A model generated the notes under the pieces. That model worked only from the letters and a program-made list of their open reading frames with translations, ran no database searches and was not told the origin of the DNA. Shown in pieces: positions 1 to 7,598 of a stretch of DNA of 10,128 nt. The DNA lies in NCBI GenBank assembly GCA_003833135.1, contig QZLH01001315.1:18565-28692 (forward strand). The letters are read 5' to 3'. A program made the translations under genes and the position numbers. Numbering within the stretch: position 1 is the first letter of the stretch; every line of letters begins with the position of its first letter. This DNA is from Oehlia diaphana. Lineage: Eukaryota > Glomeromycota > Glomeromycetes > Glomerales > Glomeraceae.

Positions 1-121
1 ATTCCTATATGCAAAATTTTATTTGAAAAACTTTTACTTAATGTACTAAAGTCAGTTTCATAGACAAAACTTTAAGTTATAAGCGTTTTCTTGAAATTTT
101 TTAAAAAATTCTTTTGTTTTA

Positions 122-191
122 GTTACACGACTGATCTTTCGTTTTGATTTGCTAATTAGTTTACGTTACACCTGATCTTAAATTTTGATTG
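122..191. repeat. Degenerate direct repeat, two copies
   Basis: GTTACAC followed by CTGATCTT and TTTTGATT occurs at about 122-149 and again at about 165-190. The offset is 43 bases, with a few substitutions and a 2-base indel. It is a local duplication and no function is suggested. Confidence 0.55.
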
Positions 192-201
192 GATAAAACT
201 G

Positions 202-244
202 ATGTTGTTACAAATAAGACGCGTAACATGTTGTTACAAATAAG
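202..244. repeat. 17-bp perfect direct repeat
   Basis: ATGTTGTTACAAATAAG is present at 202-218 and again at 228-244, offset 26. This is probably a short tandem duplication. It falls inside the chance open frame at 189-389, which further weakens any coding reading of that stretch. Confidence 0.8.
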
Positions 245-521
245 TTTATCCATATTAATAAAATTAAAGGGTATTTTTTTTAGATGTTGGTACTGTAAAA
301 GTAGGACATATTGCTACTACCATGTTAGAAAATCTTTGAATTCAGTAGTAAAATTGACTGGAAGCAAAATAACATTTTTGTATTACTAGAATTATTTCTA
401 TTATTCAATTTCTGATAAACTTGTATTAGAAAAATAAAAAGTTTAAGAATATAATTAATTCACGTTGTAATAACCGATAATTAACCGATGGATAAATAAT
501 TAGCTGATAAAATATATTTAT

Positions 522-553
522 AGTTTAGTTAGTTTAGTTTAGTTTAGTTTAGT
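522..553. repeat. (AGTTT)n microsatellite
   Basis: Six units of AGTTT in tandem, one of them shortened to AGTT (527-530). Simple sequence repeat. Confidence 0.85.
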
Positions 554-1023
554 CACAAGATAGTCACATGATAATGAATTTCTTTATTTTCTTATATTTT
601 CTAAATTTTCTTTAGTAGAAAAGATAGTAGATAATAGAAATAATTTTATTAATTTGTTTTAAAAAGGAGTGGTTTTCGATAATATTTTCACAGTTCAAAA
701 TTCTGCAGTTTATAATAAAATTTTATTCAATTCTTTTTGCCATTTTCTTATGATGAAAATGTGTCACATTAATTTTCTAATTAATGGTTATTAAATGAAA
801 GTTGTAAAAGAAAAACTATTGTAAATTGAAATTTTAGTAAGAAATTTTGATTTTTATACTAATCTTTATTTTTAATCAAGTGTTATTTTACGAACTCTGC
901 ATCATGTCAGTGGCAACATGAGGTAAATTTTATCTTATAGACGACAGGTGTCACATTTTGGTGCATGCTCTGAGAAGTTAAAAGATTTTTGTCTTCATAC
1001 GAAATCAAAATGAGAAAATAGAA

Positions 1024-1213
1024 GAAAATTATTATAAGAAAATAAAACTTAAGAAAAGTCATGTAATAATAGTATGAAAAAGAACTATTACGAGTAATAA
1101 AAGAAAAATTGTAGTGATAATTGTGATTATCATGAGAAAATTATTATAAGAAATAAAACTTTAAGAGAAAGTCATGTAGTAATATCATGAAAAAGGGATA
1201 TTACGAGTAATAA
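1024..1213. repeat. Diverged tandem duplication of ~77 bp, offset 112
   Basis: Copy A is 1024-1100 and copy B is about 1136-1213. Both run from GAAAATTATTATAAGAAA through AGTCATGTA to ATTACGAGTAATA, with scattered substitutions and small indels. The 35-base spacer is only in the first period. No coding content is seen. Confidence 0.8.
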
Positions 1214-1391
1214 TATGAGAAAATATTATGAGAAAAAGAAGAAAATGTTACTATGTATAAAGAAGGACATAGTAAAAGAAAATTTATAAGAAATATTAAA
1301 AATGTTATTGAATAATATATAAGAAATGAAATTAAACGAAAGAATATGATATATTGAAAAAGTATATATATCAGAAAAATGAGTAAAAATG

Positions 1392-1426
1392 AAAATTTTA
1401 TAATGAGAATAAAAATTTTATAATGA
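1392..1426. repeat. 20-bp tandem duplication
   Basis: AAAATTTTATAATGA is found at 1392-1406 and again at 1412-1426, offset exactly 20. Local slippage-type duplication in AT-rich sequence. Confidence 0.7.
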
Positions 1427-1500
1427 AAAAGAAATTTTGTGAATTATAAAAGTTAATAAATGATTAAAATTTTTGAAAATATGATAATAAGAGAAAATTA

Positions 1501-1560
1501 TTAGTAACAAACCCGTAAACTACTATACTTCTATAAAGCAAGCCCAGTATAGGTTACTAA

Positions 1561-1591
<31 letters not shown>
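1501..1591. repeat. 8-bp inverted repeat followed by a 29-A run
   Basis: TTAGTAAC (1501-1508) and GTTACTAA (1553-1560) are perfect reverse complements enclosing 44 bases, and a run of 29 A starts at 1563. The enclosed segment is less AT-extreme than its surroundings. A short unit ending in poly(A) could be a retroposed (SINE-like) fragment, but no pol III boxes or target duplication were found. It may equally be a hairpin next to a simple A-run. Confidence 0.55.
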
Positions 1592-1593
<2 letters not shown>

Positions 1594-2134
1594 AATATAA
1601 GAAATATTGAAATTTTAATGTAATAATAGAATGTGAAGTTGTAACGAAAGAAATTATACTGTATATAAATCTTACCGCCAGTAACAAGATTGAATAAAAT
1701 AATTATATAAGCAGTCATGTAAGTAATACAAAATAGCACAGTAAAGAAAAGTAAAATTACACAAAATTAAGAAATGAGTTACATAAGGATAAGAAAAGGA
1801 GAAAAGATTGTATTTATAGTTTTCTGAGTAGTACAAAAATTATAAGAATAATGAAGATTATATAAAAAAGATATATCTTATTATAGTTGTGTCACTAGGG
1901 GTGCTATGTCAACAGAAAATTTAGTATGTTGATCACTTAAAAATCTGTAGCTATCCAATTATAACATAAAAGATAATAATGAATAATATGAAATGAAAGA
2001 AAATGTTAAATATTGTTGAATGATAAAAGAAAATTGAATTAATAATGAAATAAATAAAGTAATAATGACGTAATTAAATGAATAATTTTGATGTATTAAT
2101 GGTTATATTAGTCTGATATCTGGAAGAACCCTAG

Positions 2135-2144
2135 TATAAATAAG
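2135..2144 (+). promoter_or_regulatory. Candidate TATA box, copy 1
   Basis: TATAAATAAG in the first 58-bp unit, about 300 bases upstream of the ORF1 start. In a genome this AT-rich TATA-like words are common. The support comes from conservation of this word in both copies of the duplicated unit, in a somewhat GC-richer setting. No transcription start can be placed from sequence alone. Confidence 0.35.
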
Positions 2145-2191
2145 CCTTAATTATTAGTGATTATATTAGTCTGACATCTGTGAAGCTTCAG

Positions 2192-2201
2192 TATAAATAA
2201 G
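2192..2201 (+). promoter_or_regulatory. Candidate TATA box, copy 2
   Basis: TATAAATAAG in the second 58-bp unit, about 245 bases upstream of the ORF1 ATG, and therefore the likelier of the two to drive the full-length transcript. Several ATG triplets lie between it and ORF1, so leader translation would depend on where transcription starts. Confidence 0.38.
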
Positions 2202-2815
2202 TCCTAGCTTTAACTATAGGATATTTGTGTATATTAAAGTTTATAGACGAGATCATGATCAAAAAAAATATTATAGAATGTATATTATAAAATAGAAATT
2301 TATAGAAAATTATAGAATCAAAGCTGGAACTTTGAAATATTATAGAATGAAATGAAATTATAAGAGAAATGAAATAATAAAAAAATATATAAAAATTAGA
2401 AATTGTGAATTAAGTGAAAATTTTTGAAATATTTTTGAAAATAAAATGTCTGATATATATGAAGAATTAGAAGAATGGAAAGAAAGACATGAAAAAGAAA
2501 AATATGAAGAAAATAGAGAAGAATATCAAATGGATCCATCATTTTTAAAATGTTACAAAATAAAGGAGAATTCAGAACCTGATTGGTTCAAGAAATTTTG
2601 GAAAATATTTTGAAAAGCAGTATTAATGGTAATAAATTATAATAGAAATACTATTGAAAAGTTACTAAAATATATAGTACTAACAAGGAAAGATAAAGAT
2701 GAAAATTATATATTAAATCAGAAGAAAAGAGCTAAAGAATATGAAAAAATTAGAGAAAAAGAAGAAAAGTTATTGAATGTAATTATGTTATCAATAAGAC
2801 ATGGAAATAAACCAG

Positions 2816-2823
2816 ATTATAGT
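2816..2823. repeat. Target site duplication, left copy
   Basis: ATTATAGT directly left of the MITE and identical to 3068-3075. Eight-base duplications are typical of hAT transposition. Confidence 0.85.
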
Positions 2824-3067
2824 TAAGGTTGCTTGTCTAAACTTCTTCAAAATCCTACGATTAGTTTCATCAAAATTTTACTATAGATTTATTATAATTT
2901 TGGCAGAGTTTCAGCAGTTTCAGCATTTATAATAAGTTTTGGCAGTTTTGCCTTTCTCCAGAGTTTTGCCAGTTTTTTAATATAACTTTAATATAGTTTC
3001 AGCAGAATTTCGCTTTTCGGCAAAACGCCATCTTGCCTAAACCCCTAGATTTCAGCAAGCAACCTTA
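2824..3067. mobile_element. hAT-like MITE inserted in ORF1
   Basis: A 244-bp unit with perfect 12-bp terminal inverted repeats (TAAGGTTGCTTG / CAAGCAACCTTA) and flanking 8-bp direct repeats ATTATAGT. The 8-bp duplication and ends fitting the hAT terminal pattern YARNG (TAAGG) point to the hAT superfamily; that pattern is known for the family. It encodes no transposase, so it is non-autonomous. Inside are subterminal motifs with GGCAGTTTTGCC (2941-2952) and the roughly complementary GGCAAAACGCC (3019-3029), plus repeated TTTCAGCA words. Its composition is less A-biased than the host ORF, so it stands out by eye. Collapsing the element and one duplication leaves ORF1 in a single frame across the junction, so the insertion is later than ORF1's coding life. 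Orientation is not determinable. Confidence 0.85.
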
Positions 3068-3075
3068 ATTATAGT
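3068..3075. repeat. Target site duplication, right copy
   Basis: ATTATAGT directly right of the MITE, identical to 2816-2823. Confidence 0.85.
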
Positions 3076-3165
3076 AAAGAAGAGATAAAATCAGTAATAA
3101 AGTTAATATGTGAACATTATATGTTTGATGAAGAGGATAATATAATAATAGATGAAGAAGAAACA

Positions 3166-4221
3166 GAAGAAGGAATATTAGAAAATAGAGAATTATTAAA
3201 ATATGGATATATCATAAAAGATAATGAATTATGTAGAAGATTTATAGAATTTGAAGAATGGCTAAAAGAAGAAGGAATAGCAATAATATCAGGAATAAAA
3301 CATAATACAATAGCATGTTTTAGAGGAATATTACATATGGAAGAAAGTATAGTTAATGAAGAAAATAGAAACACTGTTAGAATATTTCAAAAAAGTATGG
3401 ATTATAAGTATTGGGAAAGAAATTATCCTTAACTATGGAAAAATAATGATGTGACAGATAAGATAATAAGAAAAATAGTTAAAGAAAAAGGTTTTACAAG
3501 AGATAATAGTGATGTAGATGAATTAGAAAGTTCAGAAGATGAAAATGAAATAAAGAAAGAGAAAGAAAAAGCAATATTAAAAGATATTGATAATAACAAT
3601 AAAGAAAAAGCCATAGGTATTGCAGAAAAATGGGTAGAGAAAGGACACATTAATGTCACTATCGGTAGAATAATGAGATTATTAAAATTGGGATTTAATG
3701 AATTCAGATTAGAAAATGACAAGAAATTAATAGAAAAGTACGAAGAATATAAAGATTTATTAGATGATGAACTTATAAATAAATTGAACGAAATAAATAA
3801 TGAAGAAAATAATGATGAAATTACAGAAACAGAAGAAAGATTAAAAAGAATAAAAGGATTAATTGAATATTTAGAAATTGAAGTTACTGAAGGAGAATTA
3901 TTAATGTTAATACGAATGGGATATACTGATGATACTATTATAAATAAAGATTTTATAGAAAAATTTCAAATAAGTAAAGAAAAATCAGGAAAAGAAATAA
4001 AGAGAATTTTAGACGAATACATAAGAATATTTAATGATGATAATGAAGAAATAAATGAAGAAAATGAACTAAGTATAGAAAAAATGGTTCAGAAATTATT
4101 AAAAGAAAGAGATGAAGTTCTTGGGAAAGTAACAAAAATAGAAATTTGTAAATTATTAGAATGGGGATATAATAGTAATGTAATATTGAAAAATAAAATA
4201 ATATTTCAGTATAGAAAGTTA
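3166..4221 (+). repeat. Degenerate helical protein repeats inside ORF1
   Basis: Three clear copies share VT-x10-G[FY], with Leu/Ile-rich helix positions before the Gly: V at 3655, 3883 and 4129, and G[FY] at 3691, 3919 and 4165. The Val-to-Gly spacing is exactly 12 residues in all three. After the Gly come 5-9 polar residues, then an Ile/Leu-containing helix ending in [KQ][YF]. A weaker copy has LLKYGY at 3190-3207, followed by NELCRRFIEF, and a very weak one lies near 3295-3396. The LLxxGF core resembles the loop of UBA-like three-helix folds, but that is only a suggestion. Confidence 0.6.
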
Positions 4222-4533
4222 AAAATAGAATTAGATCCTTATGATAAAAATGATGAAGAATAAAAAAAATTAAATGAATATATCTTAGAATTAAAAAATA
4301 AAGAAAAAGATGAATATGATACAGATGAATCAGAAAAGATTGAAGAAATATTAAGTCCAGGAAAATATGATGAATGGGATAAAAATATTGAGAATATAAA
4401 TGAAGAAGAAATTGAAAATATTATAAATATAGGGGAATTTAATTTAAGTCAAAAATCAGACAAAAACAGTTTATTAATAAATAATTTAAACACAGAAAGT
4501 GAACTATCTGATTATAATTTGCAGAAGAAAATA

Positions 4534-4538
4534 TAATG
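4534..4538 (+). promoter_or_regulatory. TAATG stop-start overlap between ORF1 and gag
   Basis: The ORF1 terminator TAA (4534-4536) shares its last A with the gag ATG (4536-4538). The gag start has A at -3 and G at +4, a good initiation context. UAAUG junctions are known to support termination-reinitiation in some bicistronic retroelements, for example the non-LTR element SART1. Use here is inferred from the sequence. Confidence 0.55.
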
Positions 4539-5478
4539 GCAGTAACTAATGCAGAAATGTTGAGAGCATTAAAACGAATAGTAGGATTGGCACCAAATGC
4601 ACTAGATACACCATTGGCAGTAGGACAAACTATAAATGAAAAAATAGAAGAAGTACAAAGAGAAAATATATTAGCAAGAGGAATATTGACACCTATATTT
4701 AGTGGAAAAAGTAATGAAGATGTGAATGAATGGATTGAAGAAATAGAAACTAAATTTGAATCTACAGGAAGAAATGCAGGAAATAATAATGTAAATATTA
4801 CTACATATGCAATAAGAGGATTAAAAGGACCAGCATTAAAATGGTATAGAGAAAGAAAGAAGCAAATGTAGGAAATGTAGTGAATTAAACTAATGAAAAT
4901 AATGATAATAATTTGAAAGAAAAGATAAGACAGAAATTTGAAGGTGTAGAAGTAAAAAGAGCAAAAATGCAAGAATTAAAATACATAAAATAATGAAATA
5001 ATGAATCAGTAGAAGATTATGCAACAAGATTTAAGAAAATATTAAGAATTGCTACTAGAGGAAATAACTTACCTGATACATATCAAGTAGAATATTTTAT
5101 TAGCGGATTAAAACCAGAATTAATAATAGAACTAGTAAGATTAAATGATCCTGGAAATGTAACAGCAGCAATTAATAGAGCAAAATTAGTTGAAAGAGTA
5201 AGTAATGAAAAATTAATGCATGAAATAAGTAATAAGTTACAAGAGAAGAATATACAAGAAATATTAACAGAATATACAGGAGAAAATAAAAATAAAGAAA
5301 AAAAATATACCAGAAAATGCAAGAACCAGTTAAAGAAAAAGATATTAATAAAATAAGTAAAATGTTAGAACAATTTAGAGCAGAAATGTTAAATGAAGTA
5401 AGAAGAAATCAACCAAAAGAAAATATAAATAGAAATACAAATAGAAATACAAATACAAGAAATCCAAGAATTAATAGA

Positions 5479-5520
5479 TGCTATAACTGCAATGAAATAG
5501 GTCACATAAGACCAGAATAT
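5479..5520 (+). other. First zinc knuckle of Gag, last Cys lost
   Basis: CYNCNEIGHIRPEY has the CX2CX4HX4C spacing, but the fourth ligand is Tyr (TAT, 5518-5520), one G-to-A step from a Cys TGT codon. Nucleocapsid knuckles bind the genomic RNA. This one would be impaired. It is followed by PQLRQ and a TAG stop. Confidence 0.85.
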
Positions 5521-5535
5521 CCACAATTAAGACAA

Positions 5536-5721
5536 TAGTATAATTATAATAGAAATAATTATAATCAAAATAATAATAATGAAAGAAGAAATAATAATAA
5601 TAATAGAAATATAAATTTTATGGAATATGAAAAATATTATAATAATGAATATAATAATGATTATGAATGACAGAATAATTATGAAGATAATTATAGAAAA
5701 ATATATAATAGCGAAAAAGAA
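5536..5721 (+). other. Asn/Tyr-rich low-complexity linker between the knuckles
   Basis: In the frame of both knuckles this encodes long runs of Asn with Tyr, Arg and Glu (AAT and TAT codons), with stops TAG 5536 and TGA 5668. It separates the two zinc knuckles by about 137 codons. The DNA is an AAT-rich quasi-microsatellite, so expansion by slippage is likely. Confidence 0.65.
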
Positions 5722-5931
5722 ATGTATCAAACTTTAAGAAGTGGAAGAAGATATGAAAGAGATTTAGTTGATGATGAAATGAATGATATGGAAATCAAAG
5801 ATATTTCAATACCAAATGAAATAAAAGGAGAATATGATATGAAAATGGATATCAATGGAGAAAGAAAAGGAGGATTTTCTACAAGAGAAGATAAGGAAAA
5901 AGCATATCAAGCAAGAAGAAGATATAACCAA

Positions 5932-5973
5932 TGTAAAAGATGTGGATTGAAAGGTCATTTTATAAAAGAATGT
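5932..5973 (+). other. Second zinc knuckle, complete CCHC
   Basis: CKRCGLKGHFIKEC keeps CX2CX4HX4C intact and is followed by PKSRNEKRK and a stop at 6001-6003. It lies in a basic segment ending the 5722-6003 open stretch. Two knuckles so far apart are less usual than an adjacent pair, and the second may have been at the Gag-protease boundary. Confidence 0.85.
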
Positions 5974-6093
5974 CCCAAATCCAGGAATGAAAAGAGGAAA
6001 TAAAAATATTAGAGTACGAGTTAATGTATCGCCAGAAAAATATGTAATGGATATGTTTAATGAAAAGCAAATATAACATATGGATAAATTTAT

Positions 6094-6750
6094 AATGAAA
6101 ATCCAAAATTCAGAAGAATAGCTAGAGATTATGATGAATATAATAGTGTATAACTACACTCAGACCAACCAATAAAAAGTGTAGATAATAAAAATGAAAC
6201 TAGAGTAATGAGAAGTGAAGTTATAATAAAAGGAAAATTAATGTCGATAATAATAGATTCAGGAGCATCAGTAAGTTTAATATCAGATAAATTAAGAAAA
6301 GAGTTAAATATTCCAATATAAATAGAGAAGAGTGATATAAGATTTATAATGGCAAATGAAACAAGAGTTGCATCAAAAGGAAAAGTTGAAATAATAATAG
6401 AAATAAATGAAAATACAGGAATGAAAATAATTATGGATGTAATTGAATCAGTAGAAAAAGAATTAATATTAGGAAATGATGTATTAAGAGAAAAAAAAGG
6501 AATAATAGATTATAACGAAAAGACATTGATATTAAGAGAAAAAGGAAAAGATATTGAAATACCAATAGAATATGAAAATAACGATCAAAATAATGATGAT
6601 AATGAAAGTAATGATAGTGATGATGTTGATAGTGAAAATGAATATGAAGAAATGAACGAACAAGAAATATATTTAATGAATAATGAAGAAAAAGAACATA
6701 TTATAGAGGAAAACTATCAAGTCTTGGCCAAAAAGATGGAGAGACAATAA
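6094..6750 (+). pseudogene. Retropepsin-type aspartic protease domain of Pol
   Basis: The protease cleaves Gag-Pol. In frame 1, IIIDSGASVSLISDKL (catalytic Asp codon 6256-6258) is the retropepsin active-site motif. KELILGNDVL about 70 residues later matches the second conserved block (ILGxDxL) of Ty3/gypsy proteases. TAA at 6151 and TAA at 6319 interrupt it, both readable as former CAA (Gln). After about 6550 the frame becomes a very acidic Asp/Asn/Glu linker. The end at 6750 is artificial: near 6722 a different frame (2) reads WPKRW and DAKILNRKN, better protein sequence than frame 1 there. Upstream, 6003-6093 is frame-scrambled. Confidence 0.85.
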
Positions 6751-7598
6751 AGATGCAAAAATATTGAACAGAAAAAATAAAATATAAAGATCTTGAAAAA
6801 TTACAAGAAAAACAATTAAAAGATTTAATAAAAGGATATGAAGATATCTGTATGTATGGAGATAAGAAATTAGGAAAAACAAACATAGTAAAATGTAATA
6901 TAAGATTAAAAGATGAAATGCCAATAAATCAAAAAACATATAAAGAAAGTGCAAAAAATAGAGAAATAATAAAAAGAGAAATAAATAAAATGTTAAAAGA
7001 AGGAATAATACAAGAATCATATAGTTTACGATCATCACCAGTAGTGATAGTAGATAAGAAAACAGGAGATAAAAGATTTTGTATAGATTTTAGAAAAATA
7101 AATCAAATGACAATGGCAGATGCACATCCTTTACCAAGAATAGATGATTTATTAGAGAAATTTAGAATGGCAAAATGGTTTACAACAATTGATTTAGCAA
7201 GCGGATATTGGCAAATAGTAATAAAAGAAGAAGATAATGAAAAGACAGCATTTATTTGTAGTTAAGGATTATATAAATTTAATGTTATGCTATTTGGATT
7301 AAAAAATGCACTAGCAATATTTTAAAGAACAATGAATAAAATATTTAAAGAATATTTAGATAAATTTATAAATGTATATATAGATGATATTATAATATAT
7401 TCAAAAGAATGGAATGAACATTTACAACTTATAAAAAATAGTATTAGAAAAATTAAGAAATGCAAAAATGATGTTAAAATTAAAGAAATGTGAATGGGCA
7501 AAAAAGAATGTAGAATATTTGGGTCATATAGTAGGAACAGATAAATTAAAACCAGATCATAAGAAAATAGAAAAGATTAAAATTTAAAACCACCAAAG
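6722..7598 (+). pseudogene. Reverse transcriptase domain of Pol
   Basis: Copies the element RNA into DNA. After a frame-2 stretch to about 6778, frame 0 carries the domain. The segments are KMLKEGIIQES, SSPVVIVDKK, KRFCIDFRKIN, HPLPRIDDLLEKF and TTIDLASGYWQI (first catalytic Asp 7191-7193), then FGLKNA and VYIDDIIIYS (the YxDD box, Asp codons 7383 and 7386). All three catalytic Asp are kept. Damage: TAA 7263 and TAA 7323 stand where the family has Gln (CSQG and FQR), and CTA Leu at 7290 and 7311 stands where it has Pro (MPFG and NAP). An extra A in the A-run at 7432-7437 shifts to frame 1 (KLRNAKMMLKLKKCEWA, YLGHIVG), and a lost base near 7582 returns to frame 0 at LKPPKNIK, followed by TAA 7608. 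Confidence 0.93.

Larger units (their letters stand above)
1..969. other. AT-rich flank, no gene seen
   Basis: No credible coding region is visible on either strand. The only open stretch (about 66 codons near 189-389, + strand) has no recognisable motif and lies over short local repeats, so I treat it as chance. The stretch holds a degenerate repeat pair (122-191), a 17-bp direct repeat (202-244), a TTTAG microsatellite (522-553) and a small hairpin-capable CATGT/ACATG pair near 903-920. Unlike the sequence after about 970, the + strand here is not obviously A-biased over T. That hints that the retrotransposon-related sequence begins near 970, which is inference. Confidence 0.6.
2095..2210 (+). 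repeat. Tandem 58-bp duplication carrying TATA boxes
   Basis: Copy 1 (2095-2152) and copy 2 (2153-2210) share ATTA(A/G)T, TTATATTAGTCTGA, ATCTG and AGTATAAATAAG in the same order, with one indel and about a dozen substitutions. Duplication of a promoter-proximal unit is common in LTR U3 regions and fits this position upstream of the element's first ORF. That role is inferred. Confidence 0.8.
970..2445 (+). other. A-rich non-coding leader region of the retrotransposon
   Basis: This is a long stretch with no coding signal. Its + strand is strikingly rich in A and in GAAAA/ATAAGAAA words, the same bias seen in the retrotransposon coding strand downstream. It contains two tandem duplications (1024-1213 and 1392-1426), an inverted repeat followed by 29 A (1501-1591), and a duplicated 58-bp unit with TATA boxes (2095-2210). 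In a Ty3/gypsy element this position would hold the 5' LTR and leader. I cannot define LTR ends, because the partner LTR is outside the window and no convincing primer-binding site is visible. Assignment to the element is inference from position and composition. Confidence 0.45.
2446..4536 (+). pseudogene. Unrecognised pre-gag ORF (ORF1) of the retrotransposon, broken by stops and a MITE
   Basis: I do not recognise this protein. One reading frame runs from ATG 2446 (upstream in-frame stop TGA 2425, A at -3) to TAA 4534-4536 and stays in register throughout. It would be about 612 codons once the 244-bp MITE and one copy of its target duplication are set aside. Three other stops interrupt it: TGA 2611, TAA 3430 and TAA 4261. 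There are no frameshifts, unlike gag-pol. The predicted protein is hydrophilic, very rich in Lys, Glu, Ile and Asn, probably helical/coiled-coil, with no membrane segment or zinc motif. It contains three clear and two weaker copies of a motif with VT-x10-G[FY]. Its final stop overlaps the gag ATG. Same strand, same A-rich codon use and zero spacing tie it to the element. Alternatives are an accessory protein or an N-terminal gag-like module. Confidence 0.7.
4536..6003 (+). pseudogene. Gag, capsid/nucleocapsid polyprotein, frameshifted
   Basis: Gag packages the element RNA in the virus-like particle. The first segment, 4536-4871, has features of retrotransposon Gag: FSGKSNEDVNEWIEE, then TYAIRGLKGPALKWYRE near residues 89-105. 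The reading then moves to frame 2 (about 4862-5296). There LKEKIRQKF, ESVEDYATRFKKIL and YFISGLKPEL match the usual capsid C-terminal pattern, but stops TAA 4886, TAA 4991 and TGA 4994 interrupt. It then moves to frame 1 at an 8-A run (5298-5305) and continues to 6003 through two zinc knuckles, with stops TAG 5536 and TGA 5668. The ATG at 4536 is chosen for its overlap with ORF1 and its good context. After 6003 the best frame is again shifted (frame 2, about 5996-6072) before protease resumes in frame 1. Confidence 0.85.

Noticed and set aside
189..389. 66-codon + strand open frame in the left flank
   Set aside because: No motif, lies over a 17-bp direct repeat, and such frames are expected by chance.
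1557..1739. 60-codon - strand open frame with a poly-Phe end
   Set aside because: The Phe run is the complement of the 29-A run; low-complexity artefact.
1880..1945. CACTAGGGGTG and the TCAACA/TGTTGA pair as transposon ends or an LTR start
   Set aside because: Arms are only 6 bp, no target duplication was found, and no matching second end could be located in the window.
2325..2334. TGGAACTTTG as a tRNA primer-binding site after a 5' LTR
   Set aside because: It starts with TGG and is in a plausible place, but it is preceded by GC and not CA, I cannot match it to a given tRNA, and no LTR pair is available to fix the LTR end.
2823..3068. TTAA flanks of the small inserted element, suggesting a piggyBac-type MITE
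   Set aside because: TTAA on both sides is also explained by ATTATAGT duplications next to ends TAAGG and CCTTA. The 8-bp reading extends the terminal repeats to 12 bp and leaves ORF1 in frame; the TTAA reading leaves a stop codon at the junction.
3117..7038. Long - strand open frames rich in Phe, Ile, Leu and Ser opposite ORF1, gag and pol
   Set aside because: They are antisense shadows of A-rich coding sequence, which gives membrane-like Phe/Ile/Leu strings on the other strand. They carry no domain of their own.
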